NCBI GenBank assembly: GCA_019112895.1
Contig: DXIM01000169.1
Span: 1 to 43,760 of the forward strand
DNA: 43,760 bases
Direction of reading: 5' to 3'
DNA from: Candidatus Stackebrandtia faecavium
Lineage (GTDB): Bacteria > Actinomycetota > Actinomycetes > Mycobacteriales > Micromonosporaceae
Positions 36,311-43,760 of the stretch are shown here, in pieces. Made by a program: the position numbers and the translations under genes. Within the stretch, counting starts at the first letter, position 1; each line of letters opens with the position of its first letter. Below the pieces are notes generated by a model that had not been told where the DNA came from, made no database searches, and saw only the letters and a program-made list of their open reading frames with translations.

Positions 36311-36901
36311 TCAGTGAGTGTCGTTGGCGTTCGGGTCGGGGGTTGCGACGGTCTTGTCGCTGGTCTCGCCGGGTGGGTCGGGGATCAAGATGGAAGCCAG
36401 CGTCACGCGGTGTTTGGATTCGTCCGCCGGTTCCTGTGTGTATGGCATGAGGAGGTCGTTGAGGCGGTTGTGGATGTCTTCGAGGTCACGTTCGGTCACG
36501 TAGAGGTTGGTCTGGCTGAAGCCGAGACGGGTGCGCAGGTCTTCGCTGTCATTGTCGGCGAAGCGATCGAAGGTCTGGCCGAGGTGTGTCAGGAACATCA
36601 TGAACGCGTCACGCAGCTGCTGCGGGGTCACGGTTTTGAGTTCGTCGAGGTCGACGTGATGTGCCGTGGAACCGAGCGCGAGGGTGCGTTCGGTGGCGCC
36701 GCGCACGCGTTTTTCGGACACGACTGTGAGGGCTCCGGCGTCGAGGAGTGCGGCGATGTGCCGGTAGAGCGTGGCCTGTTTGACGTCGGCGAGCGCGGTT
36801 TTGAGGTCGCTTGTGGTCACTTCGCGTCCGGCGACGTGTTGCAGGATGCGCAGTCGGACGGGGTGGGACAGGATGTCGGCGATTTTCGTATCCGCGCTCA
36901 C
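36311..36901 (-). CDS. ArsR-like (HTH_20) winged-helix regulator
   Basis: A 196-residue regulator. Residues 1-90 form the winged helix (IADILSHPVRLRILQHVAG, TTSDLKTALADVKQATLYRH, wing VVSEKRVRGATERTLAL). The rest is a helical effector/dimer region (DAFMMFLTHLGQTFDRF) followed by a Pro/Asp-rich tail. It lacks the metal-binding CxC of metal-sensing ArsR proteins. It is divergent from the gene at 36990, and a perfect dyad operator lies 20 bases upstream of its start, so it probably represses itself and that gene. Confidence 0.85.
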   Translation of the reverse strand: MSADTKIADILSHPVRLRILQHVAGREVTTSDLKTALADVKQATLYRHIAALLDAGALTVVSEKRVRGATERTLALGSTAHHVDLDELKTVTPQQLRDAFMMFLTHLGQTFDRFADNDSEDLRTRLGFSQTNLYVTERDLEDIHNRLNDLLMPYTQEPADESKHRVTLASILIPDPPGETSDKTVATPDPNANDTH

Positions 36902-36920
36902 GGCTCACCAATCTCATTGT

Positions 36921-36949
36921 GAGAACATTATCGTCATGATAATGTTCTC
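36921..36949. promoter_or_regulatory. Perfect dyad operator between divergent genes
   Basis: GAGAACATTATC (36921-36932) and GATAATGTTCTC (36938-36949) are exact reverse complements around GTCAT. The element is AT-rich against its surroundings and lies between the ArsR-like gene and the gene at 36990, fitting a dimeric winged-helix binding site that controls both. Confidence 0.8.
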
Positions 36950-36989
36950 TTGTATCTTATGACAATAGGACGTTGAGGAAGGTACCCCG

Positions 36990-37355
36990 ATGCCGAATAT
37001 CAGCTATGACAACCTGCACCTGCGGGTCGACTTCGGCGGTTTCGAAGCCCTCATGACGAGACGACGCCGCTTCGACATACCCGCCGAAGCCATCACCGGA
37101 TTCGAGGTATCGCCCGACTGGGTGAACGAAATCCACGGCCTGCGATACGGGCTACACGTGGCCGCGAGATGGAAACTCGGCATCTGGAAACACCCGTCCG
37201 GCACGAAACGGCTCATCGCTATGAAACGCGGCACCAGCGTGCTGCGCGTCCAGCTCGCCCGGGACCAGGTAGACGGCCGGTTCGACGAACTGCTCATCAG
37301 CACGCCCGAAGCCGAACGGATCGCCGCGACCGTGCAAGCCAACGCCGCGGTCTAG
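36990..37355 (+). CDS. Hypothetical protein under the ArsR-like regulator
   Basis: A 121-residue soluble protein, MPNISYDNLHLRVDFGGFEA..., with alternating strands and a C-terminal helix (PEAERIAATVQANAA). The pattern AITGFEVSPDWVNEI and GTSVLRVQLARDQVDGRFDELLIST suggests a small PH-like beta-barrel, but this is inference from strand pattern only. AGGAAGG precedes the ATG. Its promoter overlaps the dyad operator, so it is the probable target of the divergent regulator. Confidence 0.7.
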   Translation: MPNISYDNLHLRVDFGGFEALMTRRRRFDIPAEAITGFEVSPDWVNEIHGLRYGLHVAARWKLGIWKHPSGTKRLIAMKRGTSVLRVQLARDQVDGRFDELLISTPEAERIAATVQANAAV

Positions 37356-37373
37356 CCTGACCGCGATCGCGAC

Positions 37374-37943
37374 CTAGCGCTGATCGCGACGTTGAATGGC
37401 CGAACGCGGTGCGGGGGAGTTCGGGCTGGACGCCTGGCCCGGTTGCCTAGACGGTGGCGGGGAGGTAGGGCGTCCCCGCTGGTCGCCTTGAGGTGGCGGG
37501 CTCGCCGGCTGCGCGGGTGCCGCCCGTCCGTCCAGATAGGCCAACCGTTCCCGGACGCCCCAATCGTGCGGGAACGAGCGCGACAGCAAATCTGCCGCCG
37601 CCTCCCGCACCTGCCGGACCTCCATACGGCTGCGCACGAGCCGCCGCCACTCCACGACCTTGCCGACGAAGCCGATTTCGATGCGGAACGCGACGACCCG
37701 GCGTCGCCGAAGATGCAGCACGTCGCACAGCAACAACAACGGCGTGATGAGCAGGCCCAGGGCCGCCTTGAACAGCCAGTAGATCGACATCGGGATCAGG
37801 CCGATCAACGCCAGCAAGCAACCGATCTCGTCCAAATCCAGCGCAGCGAACGGCAGTGTGAAATACCGCGGCCGCCGCAGGCTCCACGGGAATATGCGTC
37901 GGCCCACGCGCCACTTATTGCCGTCCGGGTCCGTTACCTTCAT
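37374..37943 (-). CDS. Hypothetical membrane-associated protein with Pro-rich tail
   Basis: About 189 residues from the ATG at 37943 (MKVTDPDGNKWRVGRRIFPW); an in-frame ATG 14 codons upstream is possible. A strand-rich N-terminus is followed by two hydrophobic segments (LDEIGCLLALIGLIPMSIYW and ALGLLITPLLLLC), a basic segment HLRRRRVVAFRIEI, a helical part ending FPHDWGVRERLAYL, and a disordered Pro/Ser/Gln tail of about 55 residues. Not recognised. Convergent with the gene at 36990. Confidence 0.65.
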   Translation of the reverse strand: MKVTDPDGNKWRVGRRIFPWSLRRPRYFTLPFAALDLDEIGCLLALIGLIPMSIYWLFKAALGLLITPLLLLCDVLHLRRRRVVAFRIEIGFVGKVVEWRRLVRSRMEVRQVREAAADLLSRSFPHDWGVRERLAYLDGRAAPAQPASPPPQGDQRGRPTSPPPSRQPGQASSPNSPAPRSAIQRRDQR

Positions 37944-38412
37944 CGCGTACTCGCTCGTGTGTAGGGATGGGTTCGGCGGCCGCATTCCGGTCTCTTCGAA
38001 ACAGCGGCAGCGAATCCTCGGCGGATCGCCGAAGGGATGTCGGCGCGAGGTCGCGGTGGTGACGGTGTCGTTGATTCACCGGGAGAGACCGTCCGTCAGA
38101 CGCCATCGCCGCAGCTACGCCTTCGAGAGAGTACAAGAAGCCGCCAAAGTGCCCACGTCACAGAGGCAGGTGGGTGTCCAACATGACTCCCGCGAGCCGA
38201 GCCGTACGCGCCTTAGTCGGTGGGCGGTGGGCCATTTCCATCTTGTTTCAGGGGTTGGGTGCCGGGGTGCCGGTGTCTGGGTGGCGCCCGTGCCGCGATG
38301 GGCACAGCAGAGTCGTCGACGCATGATGTGCCGGACCGTCACCGGCCGCGCTGCGGTGGTGCGCTGCATCTGCGCGGCCGGCGGTAGGTAATTCGGAGGG
38401 TGTCGCTGGCCC
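37944..38412. other. Intergenic region, nothing recognised
   Basis: About 470 bases between two minus-strand hypothetical genes. Frames are open in places, but the translations are Arg-rich and unlike proteins. I see no hairpin, RNA gene or repeat that I would defend. It must contain the promoter of the gene ending at 37374. Confidence 0.4.
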
Positions 38413-38913
38413 TTATAGGTACAGTTCTTTCTTATACGCTTCGTTCTTCTGGTTGTAATCGGCTATTACCGTCGCGACCGCTTTCATGCATGAGCGGGAA
38501 AAGGTCTCTTCGTCGAGTTCGGGAAGAATATCGGGCTTAATCTTCACTTTCCATTGCCGTAGTCCGCGCGTTTTTACTCGCACGAATCCGTCGTCCGATT
38601 CGCCAAAAGACTCGATATCCAGCCTATTCTCCAGGAACTTGCGCGTGGCTTCGTCCTTTGCCAGTTCCGGTTTCATAACACGCATGTTGCGGGAATGCAA
38701 TGCCTCTTCGTAGCCGCGCTGCCATTTGATCCAAGTGAGCTCTGCGAGCCGTGCGAGTTGGTGTTCGAGGCTTCCCTGCGAATACGTTTCATACGATCCC
38801 GGACTAAATTTAAGAGTGATTTTAGATCGCTGCGAAACCTTTGCCGAGATCTTCTGATCGGGTGAGTTCGCCGCCGCTACCATATTGTCGAGTTTCTCTG
38901 CCAAAGCTCCCAT
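38413..38913 (-). CDS. Hypothetical protein next to type VII-like substrates
   Basis: A 166-residue soluble, charged protein (MGALAEKLDNMVAAANSPDQ...). Its central part is strand-rich (ITLKFSPGSYETY) and helical segments follow (LEHQLARLAELTWIKWQRGYEEALH, SRSCMKAVATVIADYNQKNEAY). No family recognised. AGGAG lies five bases upstream of the ATG, and a consensus promoter is present at 38976-39003. Divergent from the WXG-like genes; its base composition is less GC-rich than the core genes, suggesting an accessory origin. Confidence 0.75.
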   Translation of the reverse strand: MGALAEKLDNMVAAANSPDQKISAKVSQRSKITLKFSPGSYETYSQGSLEHQLARLAELTWIKWQRGYEEALHSRNMRVMKPELAKDEATRKFLENRLDIESFGESDDGFVRVKTRGLRQWKVKIKPDILPELDEETFSRSCMKAVATVIADYNQKNEAYKKELYL

Positions 38914-38975
38914 GGCTACTCCTGTGACCTGCTATTTCGATGTTATTCGGGCTTAGTTGTCTACGTATCGGCGGG

Positions 38976-39003
38976 ATTATACTGACGCAACCTTGGGATG
39001 CAA
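38976..39003 (-). promoter_or_regulatory. Sigma-70-type promoter of the 38413 gene
   Basis: On the minus strand, TTGCAT (39003-38998) is separated by 16 bases from a consensus TATAAT (38981-38976). Transcription would start near 38969, giving a leader of about 55 bases before the ATG at 38913. Confidence 0.6.
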
Positions 39004-39131
39004 GCTCAGGAAAATCGGGTATGTTTCGCGCTTGTGCTGTCAGGTATATTCCTCCGACCTGAACAGCTATACGAATGAACCGAAATTGCTTTGGGCATTG
39101 GCCGCACTGACCAGCCCCGAAGGAGAGTTAT

Positions 39132-39551
39132 ATGGGTGATGGCGAGAATATTCAAACTGAGCTCACCTCGCTATACAAGATGGGCGCCGTGACGTTCCCC
39201 CATGGTGCTAATGGCTTTGCCGACGCGGCATCCCAGCTCCATAAAACCGGCGAAGAGCAGGAAATGGCTTTCAAGTCTTTCGGTGACGGCTCCGGCGTCA
39301 CGGCCCTGTCTGAAGCCTTTTCGAGTCTGCGGAACATGATGCAAGACGAAGTCTTGGTGGCCACCTCGAACAACCTGACTAAGGCTGGCCAGGCGCTGGT
39401 GCAGATCGCCACCGACTATTCCAACGTCGATGATGAAGCGAAGAATGACCTCGAGCAGGTCAAGAAATACCTCGCGGATGAGGGAACTCCGGAAGGTTCT
39501 CGCCCACCGGACGAACAGAAGGACGCTCCCAGCAGCGACGACCCGCATTAG
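39132..39551 (+). CDS. EspC-like / WXG100-type secreted protein candidate
   Basis: A 139-residue, mainly helical protein. The first helix region has YKMGAVTFPHGANGFADAASQ, a short turn SFGDGSG, and the second helix region ALSEAFSSLRNMMQDE. After it comes Y96-SNV-D100, the YxxxD/E signal of type VII (ESX) substrates, then an acidic/Pro tail. There is no WxG itself; the turn has FGDG. This fits the EspC/DUF2580-like group more than classical EsxA. AGGAG is five bases upstream. It is followed 40 bases later by a WHG-containing protein, so the pair is probably cosecreted. No ESX machinery gene is in the window. Confidence 0.7.
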   Translation: MGDGENIQTELTSLYKMGAVTFPHGANGFADAASQLHKTGEEQEMAFKSFGDGSGVTALSEAFSSLRNMMQDEVLVATSNNLTKAGQALVQIATDYSNVDDEAKNDLEQVKKYLADEGTPEGSRPPDEQKDAPSSDDPH

Positions 39552-39590
39552 GTTCGGCTACCCCCAGAAGCTAGATAGGAGATCACCCCA

Positions 39591-40571
39591 GTGAACGACG
39601 TCATCGATAACGTCCAGTTGCGCAACAAGGGGACCGAGGTTGAAAAGGCTGCGCTCGAGGCACGCCGGAAACAGGCGGAGCGGGATGCCGGGGCGCCGGA
39701 AGCCGCTGGCATGGCGCGGGCTCAAATCAAGGACGACCACTATAAGGACATTCCGCCGCGTTTCGAGGAAACAACGGAGCCTCTGCCTGCCACATGCGGA
39801 AGCATGGCGTCGGCGATAGCGACCGCCTACGGTTCGCAGGGGTTGGGTGCTAGCGAGATCTCCGATATCGGAAAACTGCACTCCGACATCGGTAACACGC
39901 AAAGCGACTGGCACGGTAACGCGGCAGAGACTTTCGACGAGTACTATCTGAAGCCGTTTGACACGTGTGTCGAGAACCAGATCCTGGTTTTGAACTCGCT
40001 CGAACGTGCCATGTTGACGTATGAGAAGGCGTTGGAGAAGCGCCGCGCGGACGTGATCCAAATAGGGGATCAGACCATTGAGGCCCTGGAAAGCCTCGGC
40101 AGCAGCAGCGGCGAAGCGTCCCTGGCTTTCACGATTCTCGGTTTGACATTGACTGTCGTCGGCACGGCCGTGTCTGGAGGCTCCCTCGCGATTCCGCTGG
40201 CCGCGGCGGGTGCGTCCGCCATCGGCGCCACGGCCAGTGCTGCCGGAAACATCAGTGGGGCCACTGCGGACTCAATCGTGAAGCAGATGTATGACCTGCT
40301 CGACGACCTCGACAAGGACGTCAACCTGAAGGCGACGGAGATCGCCGAAAGACTCGGTGAAGGCGAAGAAGCGGCGCGCGAGCAGCTCGACCTCGATAAG
40401 AGCGGTAAGAAGCCGTCGCTGCTGCCACGCGAACCTGACGGCACGGAAAGCGCGATCACGAGCGGCGACCCGGGCAAACCGGACGCGGGAGACAACCCGC
40501 ACGAGGGTGACTTCGAGCCGCCGGAAGAAGACAGCGATGACGACGATGAGGAAGAGGAAGAAGACGAGTAA
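39591..40571 (+). CDS. WxG-motif large type VII substrate candidate
   Basis: A 326-residue protein. The N-terminal half is helical with W107-H-G109 in SDWHGNAAETFDEYYLKPFD, the position expected for the WxG turn, flanked by long helices (ENQILVLNSLERAMLTYEKALEKRR). Residues about 178-225 are a Gly/Ala-rich hydrophobic stretch (AFTILGLTLTVVGTAVSGGS) that could insert in a membrane. The C-terminus is extremely acidic (DSDDDDEEEEEDE). Together with the preceding gene it looks like a WXG pair with an extended effector- or pore-like partner. The GTG start has AGGAG ten bases upstream. Activity unknown. Confidence 0.7.
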   Translation: MNDVIDNVQLRNKGTEVEKAALEARRKQAERDAGAPEAAGMARAQIKDDHYKDIPPRFEETTEPLPATCGSMASAIATAYGSQGLGASEISDIGKLHSDIGNTQSDWHGNAAETFDEYYLKPFDTCVENQILVLNSLERAMLTYEKALEKRRADVIQIGDQTIEALESLGSSSGEASLAFTILGLTLTVVGTAVSGGSLAIPLAAAGASAIGATASAAGNISGATADSIVKQMYDLLDDLDKDVNLKATEIAERLGEGEEAAREQLDLDKSGKKPSLLPREPDGTESAITSGDPGKPDAGDNPHEGDFEPPEEDSDDDDEEEEEDE

Positions 40572-40649
40572 ACCGAGGTTTCTCGGTTCCAGGCCGTGTC
40601 CGGCTCCCGCGAGGTGCGGGGTGCCGGGCACGGTTTTTGGTGTGAGCGG

Positions 40650-41465
40650 CATGTTACGGACATGACCGTGGAGGTGCGGTCCGTTGTGGTCGGACATGTT
40701 ACGGACATGCCTCGCCCGTGCAGCGCTTCCGCGCTCACCGCACATGTTGCGGACATGACTGGTGGGGCTTCGGCGTTGTGTTCACTGCGGGCGTGGGGGC
40801 CATGGTGGACGGGGGCCGGGACGATGCGGTTTCCTGTCCAGCCGAACATGTTACGAACATGACCGGTCTAGACCGTGTTTCTCGTGCGCAGCGCAGATGT
40901 TACGAACATGGCGTGAGTGGGCCTGGGCTATGACCGTCGCACGATGTTCGGACTTGATGGGCTGTTGTGCGCGGATGCGTAGATTCGGCGGTTGGACGGG
41001 GGCCGCTGTGTCATGACATGTTACGGACATGGTGGACGGGCCCGGCCCGATCGGTATTACCGGTTAACCGAGCATATGGGCTTGTCGTTGATGGTCTAGA
41101 GCTTCGGTCGCTGCACGGTGGTTCACGCTTGACCGTTGGGGTGTGGTCCGTTGTAGTCACACATGTTACGGACATGCCTCCTCCGCGCAGCGTGTTGTGC
41201 TCGGTTGGGCGAATGGCCATGGTGGATGGCCTGGTGCTGTTCGGATTGCCGCGCCGGCAGAAATGTTGCCGACATGAGCGGTTTGTGCAGTGCTCCCGCC
41301 CTTACCGCAAGATGTTACGAACATGGTGGACGGGCCCGGCTCGATTGGGATTACCGGGAGCCGTGCATGTTGCGAACATGGTGGACGGGTCCGGCTCGAT
41401 CGGGGTTACCGGTTAGCTGAACATGTTACGGACATGACCGTTTTCGCAGCGACGTGGCGAACATG
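40650..41465. repeat. Array of CATGTTACGRACATG dyads
   Basis: At least 11 good copies of a 15-base near-palindrome start at 40650, 40695, 40743, 40847, 40896, 41017, 41162, 41262, 41311, 41366 and 41422. Degenerate ones are near 40942 and 41451. Variants are at position 8 (A/G) and 10 (G/A/C). Starts are spaced mostly 45-56 bases or about twice or three times that. The intervals are also related: GGTGGACGGGCCCGGC, then GATCGGTATTACCGG, recurs at about 41030, 41325 and 41380, and a GTCCGTTGTGGTCGGACATG-type block occurs at about 40678 and 41146. No gene is supported between 40572 and 41554. Confidence 0.88.
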
Positions 41466-41501
41466 ATGGGGCAGACTCGGCCAAGGCGTCCTGACGCGTG
41501 C

Positions 41502-41538
41502 CACTCGGGCCGGACGTCTACGACGCCCGGCCCGAGTG
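41502..41538 (-). terminator. Hairpin after the disordered protein gene
   Basis: CACTCGGGCCGG (41502-41513) pairs perfectly with CCGGCCCGAGTG (41527-41538). There is no U-run, but it lies 17 bases past the stop of the minus-strand gene and separates it from the dyad array. Confidence 0.65.
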
Positions 41539-41554
41539 TGTGTGGTGGTGCGGG

Positions 41555-43591
41555 TTAAGGATTGAGGTACCAGGCGACAGCGCCGTTCGTCGGCTGTGGT
41601 GGTGGCGCCGAGGCCGGCCCGGATTGAGATGTCGCTTGTTCTTCGTCACGGCGCGTAGCGAGCGTGTTGCCGCCGCTTCCGATGAGCGGGTTATATTTCC
41701 CGCCCATCGGCGGACCCATACCGACACCGCCGCTAGCGCGTGTCCGGGTTGGATCGACCTGTGTTCGTTCACGACGCCCCGCAACATCTGGATCTGGCAC
41801 GGGTGCCGTTCCTTCCCTCTGCGGTGCCGGACCGCTGCGCCGCGCCGGTGAGTCGGTAGCGCTGGCGCCCGCGCCCGTTACACCAGCGGTGGTAACGACG
41901 CTGGCGGGGACGTGGTCTGGCCCCGCCACGATTGCGCGTCGGCGTGGCTGATCATGCGAGGGTTTGCGCGCGGCGGTGCGCATCCGCGCGGGTGCAGTGC
42001 CACGCGCCGGCGGCACGGTGCGCGCGGTGCCGCCGGTGGGTGCGGGTCGCGCTCGCGCCCCGACTGTTCCTGGACGGTCGACATATTCGGTTTGATCGGC
42101 CCGATGCTCGGGCGCCTCCGGGCTTTCCGGATGGCTCACCCCGGTGCGGCCGGACGTGGTGCTGACGGAAGGCATCGATCGCCCCGGTTCTGCACCTTGA
42201 CCGAATGAATCTGAACGATCTGCCCGGTCGGTCCAATCTGTCCATTCCGCCCGATCGCCTCGCGGGCCCGGACGTTCCGGCGGGCTCACCTCAGCGCGGC
42301 TGGACGCGGTACCGACGGAGGGTACCGAGCCAGCCAGCCCCATACGGTGGCCCGATGTTTCTGTGCGGTCGGCTCGACCCGGCCAGTCTGTCCATTCCGT
42401 CCCGTCGTCGCGCGGGGCCGGTTCCGGTTGGGTCGCCCTGGCGCGGCCGGACGCGGTGCCGACCAGGGGTGCGGAACGCGCAGCGACGACCGGGGATGCC
42501 GAGCGCGTCGGCCCTACGCCTTGACCGAATGATTCTGGACGGTCGACACGTTCGGCCTGGTTATCGAGCGCGCATGGCGTGTCCGGCGGGTTCAACCGGG
42601 CACCGCCGATCCCAGTGCCAACTGCGGGTGCGGAACGCGCGAGCCGTGCACCGTGCCCAGGTGCCTCAGCCCGGTCTACCCGGTCTACCCGGTCTACCCG
42701 GTCTACCCGGTCCGACCAATCTGTCCATTCAGACCAATCCATCCATTCAGCCCCATCCGCCCATTCGGGCGCGTCGTCGAGTTGGTCCAGTTCTTCCGGC
42801 TGGAGTATTCCCGCGCGACTGAGCGCGGCTCTCTCGGCTTCCCGGTCGAGGTAACGCGCCATTTCAGCCAGGCTGGGCTGCGACGCTTCCCGTTGCGCAG
42901 CAACGGTGCCGGCTCTGCGGTGTCGCTGCTGCGCTGGCTCCTGGGACCGGCTTGACCGTGTGGTTTCGGTGTGTCGACTGTCGGTCGGCGTTGGTCGCGG
43001 TGTCGGCCCGCTGCGCACGGCGGGCTTGACGGTTGTGGTGTCCATGGTTGCGCCGTGTCGCATCGCAGAGGGCGCGGGCCGTGACGCGGGTTGATGTTTC
43101 GCACTTGCGGCATTGCCTGGCCCGCCGCGCGGCACGGCCGGATGGGTCCGTGTGCGCACGATGGTTTCGCGGCGCTGGCGCGAGTGCCCGGTTACGGCCG
43201 GCGCCGGCCGGTTTTCGCCGCGCACCGGAGGCGCCGCCTCGCTCCCGGCCGGTATCGTCACGGCCGCATGGCCGGCGGCCCGCTGCGCGGCGGTGGACGT
43301 GGTCATTTGTGCATGGACGATCTCGGCTTGGTCGCGCAGCGATCGCGTGTAGGCGGGCCGGTGGCGTCCGGCTTTTGGTCGTTCTGGTCGGTCGGGCACG
43401 AGTATTTTGGACAGGCTGGACAGGTAATCGGTGGCCCATAGGTAGGGGCGGCAGCCGTAGCGGCCCCAGCGGTCGCGGCAGTTGGTGCATCGTTTCCCGC
43501 GCCATGTGGTGCGCGGCGTGTGATGGCGCCTGAAATAGAGCGCGATATCGATGCTGACTTTCGTCCATGGTGAAGAGACGCACCATGACAT
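41555..43591 (-). CDS. Large disordered repeat protein with Cys-rich N-terminus
   Basis: About 678 residues. The ATG at 43591 has GGGGAG seven bases upstream. Residues 20-60 hold HH (23-24) and C35-x2-C38-x8-C47 in WRGKRCTNCRDRWGRYGC, a possible partial zinc ribbon. The rest is mostly disordered, rich in Arg, Pro, Ala, Ser and Thr. A central zone (about residues 270-500) has imperfect repeats of about 40-50 residues with cores like AEWTDWTDRADRSDSFGQG and PSVGTAS. A VDR tripeptide tract lies at one end, and the C-terminus is GVGMGPPMGGKYNPLIGSGG... Codon choice in this frame looks coding, yet the composition leaves doubt. Neighbouring WxG genes hint at a link with type VII secretion. Confidence 0.6.
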   Translation of the reverse strand: MSWCVSSPWTKVSIDIALYFRRHHTPRTTWRGKRCTNCRDRWGRYGCRPYLWATDYLSSLSKILVPDRPERPKAGRHRPAYTRSLRDQAEIVHAQMTTSTAAQRAAGHAAVTIPAGSEAAPPVRGENRPAPAVTGHSRQRRETIVRTRTHPAVPRGGPGNAASAKHQPASRPAPSAMRHGATMDTTTVKPAVRSGPTPRPTPTDSRHTETTRSSRSQEPAQQRHRRAGTVAAQREASQPSLAEMARYLDREAERAALSRAGILQPEELDQLDDAPEWADGAEWMDWSEWTDWSDRVDRVDRVDRVDRAEAPGHGARLARSAPAVGTGIGGARLNPPDTPCALDNQAERVDRPESFGQGVGPTRSASPVVAARSAPLVGTASGRARATQPEPAPRDDGTEWTDWPGRADRTETSGHRMGLAGSVPSVGTASSRAEVSPPERPGPRGDRAEWTDWTDRADRSDSFGQGAEPGRSMPSVSTTSGRTGVSHPESPEAPEHRADQTEYVDRPGTVGARARPAPTGGTARTVPPARGTAPARMRTAARKPSHDQPRRRAIVAGPDHVPASVVTTAGVTGAGASATDSPARRSGPAPQREGTAPVPDPDVAGRRERTQVDPTRTRASGGVGMGPPMGGKYNPLIGSGGNTLATRRDEEQATSQSGPASAPPPQPTNGAVAWYLNP
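42671..42712 (+). repeat. 9-base tandem repeat (VNTR-like) inside the disordered gene
   Basis: CCGGTCTAC is repeated four times perfectly (42671-42706) and begins a fifth time (CCGGTC). On the minus strand it encodes the VDR tripeptide run DRVDRVDRVDR. A multiple of three keeps the frame when copies are gained or lost. Confidence 0.92.
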
Positions 43592-43642
43592 CACGAGACT
43601 CCCCGAATCGTTGTGTCGTAAGGAAAAGAGATGGTCGTGTGG

Positions 43643-43670
43643 CGCCGGCCAACGGACGCGTTGGCCGGCG
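43643..43670 (-). terminator. Strong hairpin at the right end
   Basis: CGCCGGCCAACG (43643-43654) pairs perfectly with CGTTGGCCGGCG (43659-43670) around GACG. It lies upstream of the disordered gene and would end a transcript entering from the right. Confidence 0.6.
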
Positions 43671-43694
43671 GCGGAGTGCTGTTTGGATGCGTGG

Positions 43695-43760
43695 TTATCC
43701 GTGTTTCGTGTCGACGCCCGGCGGCCGGGACGTATCTGGTGTGCTGATACCGGTGTCGGC
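43695..43760 (-). CDS. Possible C-terminal end of a gene beyond the right edge
   Basis: A minus-strand frame enters from the edge and ends at TAA 43695, giving ADTGISTPDTSRPPGVDTKHG. It would stop 25 bases before the hairpin at 43643-43670, a sensible distance. With only 21 codons and the other frames also open, this is a weak call. Confidence 0.25.
   Translation of the reverse strand, partial: ADTGISTPDTSRPPGVDTKHG

Noticed and set aside
37858-38391. 177-codon plus-strand frame in the 38-kb spacer
   Set aside because: It overlaps the N-terminus of the better supported minus-strand gene, and the product is Arg/Val/Gly-rich without motif or ribosome binding site.
40650-41465. CRISPR array
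   Set aside because: The repeated unit is only 15 bases and variable, the spacing is irregular, intervals are themselves related, and no cas genes are near.
42579-42955. Collagen-like YPVYPVYPV plus-strand frames
   Set aside because: They are the other-strand reading of the 9-base tandem repeat, without a ribosome binding site and with coding evidence favouring the minus strand.

Overview
The window is chromosomal DNA of a moderately high-GC actinomycete (Actinomycetota). The basis is the conserved order mtrA-mtrB-lpqB-comF-hpf-secA followed by a DUF6459 (Rv3235-type) gene, then prfB-ftsE-ftsX-[coiled-coil M23 peptidase]-smpB-ssrA, together with GTG and TTG starts and an actinobacterial moxR/DUF58/DUF4350/DUF4129 cluster. 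I cannot place it to genus. A Glycomycetales- or Micromonosporales-like bacterium would fit, but that is a guess.

Layout: 1-3865 (minus) is a tightly overlapping operon of a membrane protein, DUF4129, DUF4350, MoxR ATPase and a truncated DUF58 protein. 4177-9868 (plus) holds the MtrAB two-component system with its lipoprotein LpqB, a ComF-like phosphoribosyltransferase and long-form HPF, closed by a strong two-way terminator. 9917-12974 (minus) has a PP2C-like phosphatase and two adjacent double-GNAT acetyltransferases. 13086-17293 (plus) has SecA, a hairpin-rich spacer, a DUF6459 protein and a DUF6912-like protein, meeting a minus-strand membrane protein. 18511-23210 (plus) has proline catabolism (pruA), tryptophan 2,3-dioxygenase, a transmembrane Ser/Thr kinase and a PadR regulator. 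23476-28891 (plus) is the release factor 2 / FtsEX / M23 hydrolase / trans-translation (smpB, tmRNA) block.

From about 29 kb the window becomes accessory. It holds a secreted PLD-like protein, a small membrane protein, a 750-bp G-rich repeat region, a PGRP amidase fused to a seven-blade lectin propeller and preceded by a tiny overlapping Tat-signal gene, an LLM/FMN-reductase/MarR redox module, a VOC protein and an ArsR-like regulator sharing a perfect 24-base dyad operator with a divergent gene. The right end has type VII (ESX/WXG-like) substrate candidates without secretion machinery, an 800-bp array of CATGTTACGRACATG dyads, and a 678-residue disordered repeat protein.

The items that most deserve a second look are release factor 2, whose stop-codon-reading tripeptide is SKY instead of SPF; the roughly 50-bp-period dyad array and its inverted cousin downstream of secA; the Tat micro-protein translationally coupled to a signal-less amidase; and the structured leader of the FtsEX-linked M23 hydrolase.
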